Below, piece by piece: positions 16,633 to 25,214 of a stretch of DNA of 64,000 nt (position 1 is its first letter; every line of letters begins with the position of its first letter). Location: NCBI GenBank assembly GCA_963780715.1, contig CAWADK010000002.1:1-64000 (forward strand), given 5' to 3'. A program made the translations under genes and the position numbers. This stretch comes from JALORV01 sp963780715 (lineage in GTDB: Bacteria > Pseudomonadota > Gammaproteobacteria > Burkholderiales > Burkholderiaceae_F). Under the pieces are notes generated by a model. It saw only the letters and a list, made by a program, of their open reading frames with translations. It did not search any database and had not been told where the DNA came from.

Positions 16633-17674
16633 ATGAAACTGCTTCGCCAAGGCGCACTCGCGCTCGCGGTCATTGCCGCGGCCGGCTGCTCGACTCAACA
16701 GGAATCAGCCGTTGCCCCGAACACGCTGCTCGCGGCGAAAGTCGCCGCCGCGCCGTCGATGACGGCTGGCGCAACCGATCCGGCGTGGGCGGCGGCCAAG
16801 CCGCTGAAGATCGAACTCTCGGGCGGCGAGAACTTCGGCGGCAAGGGCTCGACGACGGCGACGCTGAAGGCCGTTTACTCGGGCGACATGGTCTACTTCC
16901 TGGTCCAGTACGCCGACCCGACGAATTCGATCCGGCGCGGGCCGATGCAAAAGCAGGCCGACGGTTCGTGGAAGAAGCTGGTCGACCCGAAGAACACCGG
17001 CGGCGACGACAACGTCTACTACGAGGACAAGTGGGCGTTCCTCTGGCCGATCGACAACTCGGTCAAGGGTTTCGCGCAGGGCGGATGCGGAGTCACCTGT
17101 CACCTCGGTGAAGGCAAGCCGTTCGGCAACAAGTACACGGCGTCAGCCGGCGAAATGCTGGACATGTGGCACATGAAGGGCAGCCGCACCGCGCCGCTGG
17201 GCATACGTCGACGACCAGTACGCTGACCACACGCGCTACGACGCCAAGGCATCGCCGAACGCCGGCCGCAAGAGCGATCCGGGTGGCCCCGAGTACGCGA
17301 ACATGAAGATCGTCAACGGCAAGCCCGAGTTCATGAACAAGGACGGCAAGCCGGGCAATGCCGGCGGCACGTACTACGTGATCGACGGCAACCAGGTTCC
17401 ATTTGACGACAGCAAGTTCAAGGCGGGCGACGAGGTCGCCACGTACTTCATCTATCCGCTGAAGGGCGATCGCGCCGACATCCGTGTGGCCAACTCGTGG
17501 AAGGACGGCGTATTTACGTCAGTCGTGTCGCGCAAGCTGGTGACCGGCAGCAAGTACGACGTCCAGTTTGCGGACCTCAACGTCCAGTATCCGTTCGGGT
17601 TCGCGGCGTTCGACAACGCGCAGGTGCGCCACGCCGTGCACTTCGACGCGAAGTACCTCGCGTTCGCCAAGTAA
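16633..17674 (+). CDS. Ethylbenzene-dehydrogenase-related haem-binding lipoprotein (frameshifted)
   Basis: An envelope haem protein related to the gamma subunit of ethylbenzene/DMSO-family dehydrogenases. The lipobox is IAAAGCSTQ. Family blocks are DPAWAAAKPLKIELSGG, VYFLVQYADPTNS, YYEDKWAFLWPI and GTYYVIDGNQVPFDDSKFKAGDEV. GGCGVTCHLGEG gives a CxxxCH motif, a possible covalent haem site. ATG 16633 is preferred over 16630 because the GGGAGG at 16622-16627 is only 2 bases from the first ATG. The frame breaks near 17205: removing one G from GGG at 17202-17204 joins SRTAPL to AYVDDQYADHTRYDAK. No catalytic molybdenum subunit is beside it. Confidence 0.75.
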
Positions 17675-17698
17675 CAACGACAGGTACGGCTTGAAGAT

Positions 17699-17728
17699 GG
17701 GGTGGCAATCGCCACCCCTTTTCTTTTT
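17699..17728 (+). terminator. Rho-independent terminator
   Basis: An 8-bp perfect stem, GGGGTGGC paired with GCCACCCC around an AATC loop (17699-17718), followed by TTTTCTTTTT. It lies 25 bases after the stop of the haem-binding lipoprotein gene and ends that transcript, just before the convergent GYD-domain gene. Confidence 0.93.
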
Positions 17729-17746
17729 GAACGCCAAGCGCCGCGC

Positions 17747-18040
17747 CTAGCCGACTTTGGCAAGTACCGACTGCATCTCGTCCCGCGAGAACGCGCGCAT
17801 CGTCTCGGTCCGCACGTTGCCAGCGGAACCGATCGTCATGCCGAGCGCGGTCATTGCCGCGTCATCGGGCGCATCGAAGACCACGACGACGTCGTGCGCG
17901 CCCATCGTCCAGTAGAACTCGCGGGCCGTCACGCCGAACTTCTTCGCCACTTCGCGTACGGCGTCGGCGCGCTTGACGGTGTCCTTGACGTTGCGGACGC
18001 CCTGATCGGTGTAACTGGCCAGAACGATATAGGTCGCCAT
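17747..18040 (-). CDS. GYD-domain small protein
   Basis: A 97-aa protein with the ferredoxin-like alpha-beta fold of the GYD family (MATYIVLASYTDQGVRNVKDT, YWTMGAHDVVVVFDAPDDAA). In this family the GYD triplet is common; here the position reads MGAHDVVV. The biochemical role is not established for the family. ATG 18040 follows a purine-rich GGAGGGAA ribosome site. It is the last small gene on this strand after the cox cluster, separated from the CMD-like gene by about 220 bp with no visible feature. Confidence 0.8.
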   Translation of the reverse strand: MATYIVLASYTDQGVRNVKDTVKRADAVREVAKKFGVTAREFYWTMGAHDVVVVFDAPDDAAMTALGMTIGSAGNVRTETMRAFSRDEMQSVLAKVG

Positions 18041-18260
18041 GTTCCCTCCTTTGTCAGGCACGAGGCCTTTCGGGGGTGCCAGTGGCGATCTGAGGCCTCG
18101 GCGGTCGTCACCCAACGGCACGGACGGCCCGCATCGGCCGCCCTGTCGAAGAGCGGGCAAGATACTCCGCTGGCAGCCAACCCGCCACGGGGCGCGAAGG
18201 CGGCCACCGCCGTCTGCGAATGGCCACGCCTGCCCCGTCCGCGATGTCGCGCCTTGCGGG

Positions 18261-18791
18261 TCAGCCTTCCGGAACGATCTCGAGCGCGACCAGGAAACGC
18301 GCCACCATGTTGTAGGTGGCGGTGACGGCCACCAGTTCGACCAGTTCGTTCGGTGGCAGGCGTTGCTTCAGTTCTTCGAACAGCCGGTCGGGGATCTTCA
18401 CCTCGCGCGTGCTGGCGATCGCGAAGCGGATCACGGCGCGCTGCAGGTCGTCGTAGAGCACGCTGGTGGCCGCGGCATCCGGGTCATCCAGGACCGCGAG
18501 CTGGGCATCCGTCGCCCCGGCCTGCTTCAGTTCCGGCGCGTGGTGGTGATACTCGTACTGCGCACCGGTCAGCCGCGCCACCACGCAGATCGCCAGTTCG
18601 CGCAGGAACGGCGAAAGTGCCAGCTCGGTGCGGATCGCGCGCAGGTATCCGTTCCACCCGCGCGCCAGGGGTTCCGACCACAGCAGCATGCGGTCGAGGT
18701 TGAGGAGCGTGCCGCCACGTCGCGCTTCGATGCTCGCGACGAGTTCGCGGTTGCGCGGCGCGAGGTCCTGGGTCCAGGCAGGCAGGCGCAT
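18261..18791 (-). CDS. Carboxymuconolactone decarboxylase-like (AhpD fold) protein
   Basis: A 176-aa all-helical protein. LRELAICVVARLTGAQYEYHHHAPELKQAG matches the CMD/AhpD core, but the CxxC pair of AhpD-type peroxidase reductases is absent: only one Cys is seen in that helix. The usual proton-relay His is kept (EYHHH). It therefore looks like a CMD-fold enzyme rather than an alkylhydroperoxidase. Substrate unknown. Its ATG overlaps the stop of coxG (ATGA at 18791), so it is co-translated with the cox accessory genes. Confidence 0.8.
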   Translation of the reverse strand: MRLPAWTQDLAPRNRELVASIEARRGGTLLNLDRMLLWSEPLARGWNGYLRAIRTELALSPFLRELAICVVARLTGAQYEYHHHAPELKQAGATDAQLAVLDDPDAAATSVLYDDLQRAVIRFAIASTREVKIPDRLFEELKQRLPPNELVELVAVTATYNMVARFLVALEIVPEG

Positions 18792-19336
18792 CAACGACCT
18801 CCGAACAGCCGCTTCAGGAATGCCCAGAGCGTCGCGAAGAAACCGGGTGCCTTCGCAACCGACACTGCGGGCGCGCCGGCCACCGGCGGATACTTCGCCG
18901 CGAGATCCGCCGCAAAGGTCGTGAAGAACCGGTCGGCCATCGTCGCGGCGGCCGCATCGACGAGGCGCGAGCCGATCTGGGCGATCTTGCCGCCGATCGA
19001 CGCGTTGACGACATAGGTCATCCGCGTCGTGTTCGCATCGACCGCCTCGAGCTTCACGCGCGCATCGCCGCGCGAGAAGCCCGCCGCGCCACCCTGCATG
19101 TCGAAGCGGAGCGCATACGACTCGGGTGCCTGCACATCGGCGAGTTCGAGCTTGCCCTTGAAACGCGCCTTGACCGGGCCGATCGCCGCGTTGACCGCGA
19201 CGTCGAATGCGTTCTCGCCGCTGGCCGTGAGGCTCTCGCAGCCCGGCACGGCGCTCTTCAGCGACTCCGTGTCGTTCAGCGCATGCCACGCGATGTCCCG
19301 GCTCACCGGCAGCGTGCGTTCACCTGTCAGTTCCAA
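18791..19336 (-). CDS. coxG: CoxG-like SRPBCC protein
   Basis: A 181-aa START/SRPBCC-fold protein of the carbon monoxide dehydrogenase subunit G family: VSRDIAWHALNDTESLKSAVPGCESL, RFKGKLELADVQAPESYALRF and AAGFSRGDARVKLEAVDANTTRMTY. The C-terminus ends in a hydrophobic/basic segment (PGFFATLWAFLKRLFGGR) that may hold it at the membrane, consistent with CoxG being proposed as a membrane anchor or quinone-binding partner of CO dehydrogenase. The start is a TTG at 19336 preceded by AGGAGA; the open frame continues upstream only as a shadow of coxE. It overlaps coxE by 10 bases. Confidence 0.87.
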   Translation of the reverse strand: MELTGERTLPVSRDIAWHALNDTESLKSAVPGCESLTASGENAFDVAVNAAIGPVKARFKGKLELADVQAPESYALRFDMQGGAAGFSRGDARVKLEAVDANTTRMTYVVNASIGGKIAQIGSRLVDAAAATMADRFFTTFAADLAAKYPPVAGAPAVSVAKAPGFFATLWAFLKRLFGGR

Positions 19337-20577
19337 AGTCGTTTCTCCTGCGTCGCGGCGCGGCGCGTCGGTACGGCGGCCAGCTGCGCCGTCAGTTCTT
19401 CGAGCGAGGCCAGATTGTGCACGGGCAGGAACGCATCGACGTGCGGCAGCAGCGCGCGCACCCCGCCCGCCCGCGGCTCGAAGCCTTCGTAGCGCAGCAA
19501 CGGGTTGAGCCACACCAGCCGCCGGCACGACTTGGAAAGCCGCTCGGCTTCGCGTGCGAGTTGATCCGTGTCGCCGTGCTCGAGGCCGTCGGTCACCAGC
19601 AGCACGGTCGGATTGCCGTACAGCACGCGCCGCGCCCACTTCAGGTTGAACTCGTGCAAGGCCTGCGTGATGCGGGTGCCGCCGGACCAGTCCTCCACCG
19701 CCTGCACGACCGCGTTCACCGCCACGTCGGGGTCGCGCGCCGCGAGTTGTCGCGTGATGTGGGTGAGCCGCGTGCCGAACAGGAAGGAGTGCACGCGATG
19801 ATTGGCGGCGTCCCGCCCGCTGGTCAGCGCATGCAGGAAGTGCAGGAACATGCGCGAATAGCGGCTCATCGAGCCCGAGATGTCGATGATCGCGACCAGC
19901 GGCTCCGGCCGCGTGCGGCGACGCCGGTACGTGATGCTGCTGATCTCTCCTCCCTGGCGCGCAGAAGCACGCAGCATCGCGCGCAGATCGACCCGATGTC
20001 CCCGCGCCGATGGCGCCTCGCGCCGGGTCGGGAGTCTGGCAAAGAACGGATCGAACTGCGCCAGCAGCCGCTTCGCTGCGGCCCACTCCGCAGCGCTCAT
20101 CGTGTCGAAGTCGGCCTTGCGCAACTGTTCGCGATCGGTCCAGGACAGCGCCGCATCGATCTCGATGCGCTGGCTGTCCTGCGGCTGCGGCGGTTGCGGC
20201 AGCGTCCCCTTGAACATCGCATCGGCCAGCCGCCGGTTCTCCGGCGGCAGGGCTGTATCGGCCTTCTGCTTCATCTGCGGCATCAGCAACTGCATGATCT
20301 TGCCGAGCAGATCGGGGTCCTTCCAGAAGATGTGGAAGGCCTGGTCGAACAGCGTGCGATGCTCGCCGCGGCTCAGGAAACAGGCCGACAGCACGGCGTA
20401 GAAGTCGGCGCGCGAAGCGATGCCGCCGGCACGCAGTGCTTCGTAGGCCAGCAGCACACGATCGGTGCCGACCGGCAGCCCGGCATCACGCAGCACGCGC
20501 GCAAAGTGCAGCACGTTTTCGGCGAGTCGCCCCGGCAGGCTGTGGCCCGCGAGCGTTGCGGCGGTGTCGTGCGCCAT
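19327..20577 (-). CDS. coxE: CoxE-like VWA-domain protein
   Basis: A 416-aa protein. The C-terminal half is a von Willebrand A domain with the MIDAS motif DISGSMSRYS and the later GTRI and TDGLEHGD metal-site loops. The N-terminal half (LHFARVLRDAGLPVGTDRVL) is typical of CoxE. From family knowledge, CoxE works with the AAA ATPase CoxD to mature the Cu/Mo active site of CO dehydrogenase, or an equivalent step in related Mo hydroxylases. The start at ATG 20577 (MAHDTAATLAG) fits the conserved N-terminus. A small membrane-protein gene separates it from coxD by one position. Confidence 0.92.
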   Translation of the reverse strand: MAHDTAATLAGHSLPGRLAENVLHFARVLRDAGLPVGTDRVLLAYEALRAGGIASRADFYAVLSACFLSRGEHRTLFDQAFHIFWKDPDLLGKIMQLLMPQMKQKADTALPPENRRLADAMFKGTLPQPPQPQDSQRIEIDAALSWTDREQLRKADFDTMSAAEWAAAKRLLAQFDPFFARLPTRREAPSARGHRVDLRAMLRASARQGGEISSITYRRRRTRPEPLVAIIDISGSMSRYSRMFLHFLHALTSGRDAANHRVHSFLFGTRLTHITRQLAARDPDVAVNAVVQAVEDWSGGTRITQALHEFNLKWARRVLYGNPTVLLVTDGLEHGDTDQLAREAERLSKSCRRLVWLNPLLRYEGFEPRAGGVRALLPHVDAFLPVHNLASLEELTAQLAAVPTRRAATQEKRLWN

Positions 20578-20581
20578 CGTC

Positions 20582-21268
20582 CTACCCGACCGGACCGGCC
20601 GCCGTGGCAGCACCTGGCTCTCGTTCGCGCCGTCCGCGGCTCGGCCGATCGGCCCAGTAGCCGGCGGCGACGAGCAGCCACTGCGCCTGCCCGACCCAGG
20701 CAATCGCCTCCATCGATGGAGGTGGCGGACCGAGCGCGTTGGCAAGCTGGATGACGATCAGCAGCGCGGCGAGTACCCATGGCTTGAGCCCGGCGCTCCT
20801 GCCGGCAGGCGTGCGCAGGTATACGGCGAAGCAAGCGACGAACAGCGCGATCTCAAGGGCCTGCGCAGCAACCGGCATGTTCCACAGTCCCAATCCCAGC
20901 GTTGGTCCACCGGCAAACAGCAACGGCAGGTCCGGTCGATGCACCAGCAGGTCGAGCACCCAGTGGCTGACGACGAGCAAGCCCACCACCGCCGCGCCGC
21001 GCCGCTGGCGCGTCACCGCGAAATAGGCCGCTCCCAAAAAAACACCCCAGCCGAGCGCGCCCAGCAGGCTGTGCGAGATCGGGTAGTGAACGAAGACGAG
21101 CGGCGCCCCGCTCAAGGCGGGATCGATCTCCACCCTTTCGACGCCGAGCAGCAGCAGCGTTGGCCAGAGCAGGTCGATGAACTGCGCGGCCAGGAAGAGC
21201 GTGCCCAGCGACGTCTCCGGCGCCGCGCGCTTGGCAGCGAACCCCAGTGCAAAGTGACCGATGAACAT
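20582..21268 (-). CDS. YdjM-like multi-helix membrane protein
   Basis: A 228-aa inner-membrane protein with about six hydrophobic segments. HFALGFAAKR, an Asp in AAQFIDLLWP, HYPISHSLLGALGWG and VVSHWVLDLLVH give the spaced His/Asp pattern of the YdjM / membrane-bound metal-dependent hydrolase family. The activity of this group is not well defined. It is inserted between coxD and coxE, 4 bp from coxE and 21 bp from coxD, so it is in the operon. This insertion is unusual because coxD and coxE are generally adjacent. Confidence 0.75.
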   Translation of the reverse strand: MFIGHFALGFAAKRAAPETSLGTLFLAAQFIDLLWPTLLLLGVERVEIDPALSGAPLVFVHYPISHSLLGALGWGVFLGAAYFAVTRQRRGAAVVGLLVVSHWVLDLLVHRPDLPLLFAGGPTLGLGLWNMPVAAQALEIALFVACFAVYLRTPAGRSAGLKPWVLAALLIVIQLANALGPPPPSMEAIAWVGQAQWLLVAAGYWADRPSRGRREREPGAATAAGPVG

Positions 21269-21289
21269 GCAGCCTCCCGGCGCTGGCGG

Positions 21290-22207
21290 TCAGGATCGGA
21301 CAGGCGACAGTGAGCGTGCCTCCTCACGGATCCGCTCGACGAGGCGCGCGGCCTCGGTGCCCTGCATCTTCGCGATGTCGTCCTGGTATTTCAGCAGCAC
21401 GCCCAGCGTGTTGTTGACGGTTTCGGGCTCGAGCGCGACCGCATCGAGCGCCAGCAGCGCGCGCGTCCACTCGATCGTCTCCGCAATGCCGGGCAGCTTG
21501 TACAGCTCGATGCCGCGCAGCGACTGCACGAAGTCCACGACCTGGCGCGACAGCATCGCGCTCGCATCCGGAACCTTGCGCCGCAGGATCTCGAGTTCGC
21601 GCGCGGCCGACGGGTAGCCGACCCAGTGGTAGAGGCACCGCCGCTTGACCGCATCATGGATCTCGCGCGTGCGGTTGGACGTGATGATGACGATGGGCGG
21701 CGTGTCGGCCTTGACCGTCTTCCACTCGGGAATCGTGATCTGGAAGTCCGACAGCACCTCGAGCAGGTACGCCTCGAACGGTTCATCCGTGCGGTCAAGC
21801 TCGTCGATCAGCAGCACCGGCGGACGCGGATGCGGCAGCAAAGCACGCAGCAGCGCACGCTCGATCAGGAAGCGTTCGGAGTACAGGTCCGCCGCCAGCC
21901 GCTCGCGCGACTGCCCCGCGGACTCCGCCAGCCGGATCTCGACGAGCTGGCGCGCGACATTCCACTCGTACGCGGCGGCGTTGATGTCGAGACCTTCGTA
22001 GCACTGCAGGCGTATGAGTTCGGCATCGAGCGCGGCGGCGAGAACCTTCGCGATCTCGGTCTTGCCGGTGCCGGGCTCGCCTTCGACGAAGAGCGGCCGC
22101 TGCAGCTTGAGCGCCAGGAACACGGCCGTCGCCAGCTGCCGGTCGGCAATGTAGTCGCGCGAGGCCAGCAGTTCGACGGTGGCGTCGATCGAGATCGGTG
22201 AATTCAT
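21290..22207 (-). CDS. coxD: CoxD-like MoxR-family AAA ATPase
   Basis: A 305-aa AAA+ ATPase. Walker A is GEPGTGKTEIAK, Walker B is PPVLLIDELDRTDEPFEAYLLE, sensor 1 is IITSNRTREIHDAVKRRC. The length and the partner VWA gene identify it as CoxD rather than a general MoxR. In CO dehydrogenase maturation, CoxD is thought to act as an ATP-driven chaperone for sulfuration of the active site. It is separated from the structural genes coxSLM by five genes on the same strand. Confidence 0.93.
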   Translation of the reverse strand: MNSPISIDATVELLASRDYIADRQLATAVFLALKLQRPLFVEGEPGTGKTEIAKVLAAALDAELIRLQCYEGLDINAAAYEWNVARQLVEIRLAESAGQSRERLAADLYSERFLIERALLRALLPHPRPPVLLIDELDRTDEPFEAYLLEVLSDFQITIPEWKTVKADTPPIVIITSNRTREIHDAVKRRCLYHWVGYPSAARELEILRRKVPDASAMLSRQVVDFVQSLRGIELYKLPGIAETIEWTRALLALDAVALEPETVNNTLGVLLKYQDDIAKMQGTEAARLVERIREEARSLSPVRS

Positions 22208-22261
22208 GTCGGGACCTTAGCCGAAGTGCGGTTGCGTCGCCAGCGCCGCAGCGCCTGCGGT

Positions 22262-23518
22262 TCAGTGGCCATAGCGCGCCAGCGACAGCCCGGCCAGGTC
22301 GATCTCGGGCGTGCGGCCGCTGAGCAGGTCGGCCACGACGCGCCCGGTGCCGGCGGCCATCGTCCAGCCGAGCGTGCCATGGCCGGTCGCCAGCCACAGG
22401 TTCGGATAGCGCGTCGGCCCGATGACCGGCGTGCCGTCCGGTGTCATCGGGCGCAGCCCGCACCAGAACGTCGCGCGGGCGAGGTCTCCGCCACCCGGGA
22501 AGAGATCCGTCACGACATGCTCGAGCGTCGCGCGGCGCGCCTCCCGCAGCTTCAGGCTGTAACCCGCCAGTTCCGCGGTACCGCCAACGCGGATGCGGCT
22601 GCCCAGGCGCGTCACCGCCACCTTGTGCGTTTCGTCCATGATGGTCGATTCGGGCGAACGCGCGGCATCGACGATCGGCACCGTGATCGAGTAGCCCTTC
22701 ACCGGATAGACGGGTAGCGTGATGCCGATCGGCGCCAGCGCAGACGTCGAGTAGCTGCCGAGCGCGCAGACGTAGGCATCGGCGCTCAGCTTGCCGTCGC
22801 CGACGCGGACGCCATCGATCCGCCCGCCTGCGACCTCGATCGCCTCGATGCGCGTGCCAAAGCGAAATGTCACGCCAATCCCGCGGGCCATCTCGGCCAG
22901 CCGGTTGGTGAACAGGAAGCAGTCGCCGGTCTCGTCTCCGGGCAGCCTCAGCGCTCCGACGAACTTCTGCTGCGTGTGCGCGAGCGCAGGTTCGACGCGG
23001 CAGAAGCCAGCGCGATCGAGTACTTCGAACGGCACGCCATACTCCTTCAGGATCTCGATGTCCTTGCCGATGCCGTCGAGCTGCTTGCTGGTGCGGAACA
23101 GCTGCAGCGTGCCCTGCTCGCGTTCGTCGTAGGCGATGCCGGTCTCTGCGCGCAGCGCCTTGAGGCAGTCCCGGCTGTACTCCGCGATCGGCACCATGCG
23201 GCTCTTGTTCAGCCGGTAGGCGCGCTCGGTGCAGTTGGCGAGCATGCTCGCGCCGAAGCGCCACAGCGCCGGGTCGAGCAGCGGCCAGATGACCAGCGGG
23301 CTGTGCCGCATCAGCATCCACTTGATCGCCTTGACCGGAACGCCCGGCCCGGCCCACGGCGCCGAGTAGCCGGGCGAGACTTCGCCGGCATTCGCGAAGC
23401 TGGTTTCGAGCCCCGGTCCGGACTGACGATCGACCACGGTCACTTCGTGCCCGGCCTTCGCCGCGTACCAGGCGATGGTCGTGCCGATCACTCCGCTGCC
23501 GAGCACTGCGACGCGCAT
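22262..23518 (-). CDS. dadA: D-amino acid dehydrogenase small subunit DadA
   Basis: An FAD-dependent membrane-associated oxidase of the DAO family, 418 aa, that oxidises D-amino acids (classically D-Ala) to keto acids and passes electrons to quinone. The N-terminal FAD motif is MRVAVLGSGVIGTTIAWY. TSFANAGEVSPGYSAPWAGPG, MLANCTERAY and the C-terminal GLRPMTPDGTPVIGPT and LATGHGTLGWTMA are characteristic DadA segments. No alanine racemase gene is beside it. It lies between the MFS gene and coxD on the same strand with gaps of 18 and 54 bp. Confidence 0.93.
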   Translation of the reverse strand: MRVAVLGSGVIGTTIAWYAAKAGHEVTVVDRQSGPGLETSFANAGEVSPGYSAPWAGPGVPVKAIKWMLMRHSPLVIWPLLDPALWRFGASMLANCTERAYRLNKSRMVPIAEYSRDCLKALRAETGIAYDEREQGTLQLFRTSKQLDGIGKDIEILKEYGVPFEVLDRAGFCRVEPALAHTQQKFVGALRLPGDETGDCFLFTNRLAEMARGIGVTFRFGTRIEAIEVAGGRIDGVRVGDGKLSADAYVCALGSYSTSALAPIGITLPVYPVKGYSITVPIVDAARSPESTIMDETHKVAVTRLGSRIRVGGTAELAGYSLKLREARRATLEHVVTDLFPGGGDLARATFWCGLRPMTPDGTPVIGPTRYPNLWLATGHGTLGWTMAAGTGRVVADLLSGRTPEIDLAGLSLARYGH

Positions 23519-23536
23519 TGGTCCTCCAGTGGAGAC

Positions 23537-25145
23537 TTATTGTCCGAGGGGCTCCGCGATGTAACGCGAAACCCGGGGCGGTTCTTCGCCAATGTGAAAA
23601 GCGTAACGCCGCTCGCGCAGGTCGGCGTCGGCCGCAGTGAAGCGGTCGAAGCGCCGCAGGTGATCGGCCCATGAATCATCGAGGAAGTACTCGATGTAAT
23701 GCCCGGGCTTGTTCGTGTCGTGAAACAGTCCCCACGAAAGCGCGCCCTTCTGCAGGCGGTTCGCGCGGCTCTCACGCATGACGGCCGCGAACGCCTCGGC
23801 GCGCATCGGGTCGATCTGGTAGTCGACCGTGACCATGACCGGTCCCATCTGGTGCTCGACCGGAAAGGCCGGCACCGGTTCTGCCAGGATGCGTGCCGGG
23901 GTGAGGTCGACCTCGTTCTCCGGGTCGGAGTACAGGCGGCTCGCCAGGTAACCGGTGGCGAGGCCCGTCAACGCTGCGGCAAGGTAGGTCCAGGAGACGT
24001 CGATCCAGCTGGCGACCTGGCCCCAGAGTGCCGCGCTCGCCGACGCAGCGCCCATCATCACCATCATGTAGATCGACATGCCGCGCGCGCGCACCCAGTC
24101 GGGCAGCGAGAGCTGCGTGATGACGGTCAGGGTGTTGACCACCGCGAGCCATGCGCCGCCCGCCACCATCATGGCGGGTATCGCCGTCCACACATTCGGC
24201 GCGAACCCGAGACCGACCATCGCGGCCGCCTGCAGCAGCGTGCCGTCGCGCAGCAGTCGCTGGCGTGAGATCAGCACGCGCAGCCGCGGCAGCAGGAATG
24301 CGACGGTGACTGCGCCCACACCCGAGCGATGCCAGCAGCACTGTGTAGGTCCAGGCACCGCCGCCCGGCAGGCGCTTGGCCACCAGCGGCAGCAGCGCGA
24401 ACACGGTGGTCGTCTGCAGGAAGAACACCGCGATGCGCACCAGCACCGAGCGCATCGCGGGTGACTGCGCCACGTACTGGAAGCCGACGCGCATCGCGCC
24501 GAAGAAGCGCTCGCCCGGCAGCACGCTCGGCTTGGGCTCCGAGCGCCAGCTCATGATCACGAACCCGGCGGCGAGCGACAGCACCGCATTGAGCAGGAAG
24601 ACGTAGGCCGTACCCAGGCTCGCGATCAGCGCACCGGCCACCACCGGGCCGATCACGCGCGAGGTGTTCATCGCGATGCCGTTCAGCGCGACGGCGTTCG
24701 GCAGTTCGCGGCGCGTGACGAGTTCGGGAATGATCGCCGCGTAGACGGGCCAGCGCATTGCCAGGCCAATGCCGTTGCCGAAGGTCAGCGCCAGCAGCAG
24801 CGGCGCGCTCATCCAGCCGGCGAACATCGCCACGCTGAGCAGCACGGCGTTGGCCGCGACCCAGAACTGCGTGAACATGAACCAGCGCCGGCGATTGAGG
24901 ATGTCCGCGAGCGCTCCACTCGGCAAGCCGAGCAGGAAGACCGGGAGCGTGGAGGCCGACTGCACCAGTGCGACCATGACCGGAGAGGTCGTCAACGTGG
25001 TCATCAGCCACGCGGCAGCGACATCGTTCATCCACATGCAGATGTTCGATGTCAGCCAGGTGATCCACAGCAGCCGGAACACCGGGTTGGCAAGCGGCGA
25101 CCACGGTGATGGCCTGACTGCGGAGTCCGTTCCGGCCTGCGTCAT
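23537..25145 (-). CDS. MFS permease with a C-terminal monooxygenase-like domain (frameshifted)
   Basis: An MFS_3-type permease. The N-terminal half (NPVFRLLWITWLTSNICMWMNDVAAAWLM, GALADILNRRRWF) reads to about 24330. The second half (VGAVTVAFLLPRLRVLISRQ onward) reads in another frame; removing one G from a GGG there gives SLGVGAVTVA and restores a 12-helix protein. The last 120 residues (VMVTVDYQIDPMRAEAFAAVMRESR, FHDTNKPGHYIEYFLDDSW, HIGEEPP) form a soluble antibiotic-biosynthesis-monooxygenase-like (ABM) ferredoxin fold, a fusion known in this family. Exported substrate unknown. Confidence 0.82.
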
Positions 25146-25214
25146 ACGGGCGATTGTAGGCAGGCAGTCGGAGCCCGAACCGACGTCGCGACACGCCGCC
25201 GGATGTCGGACGAC

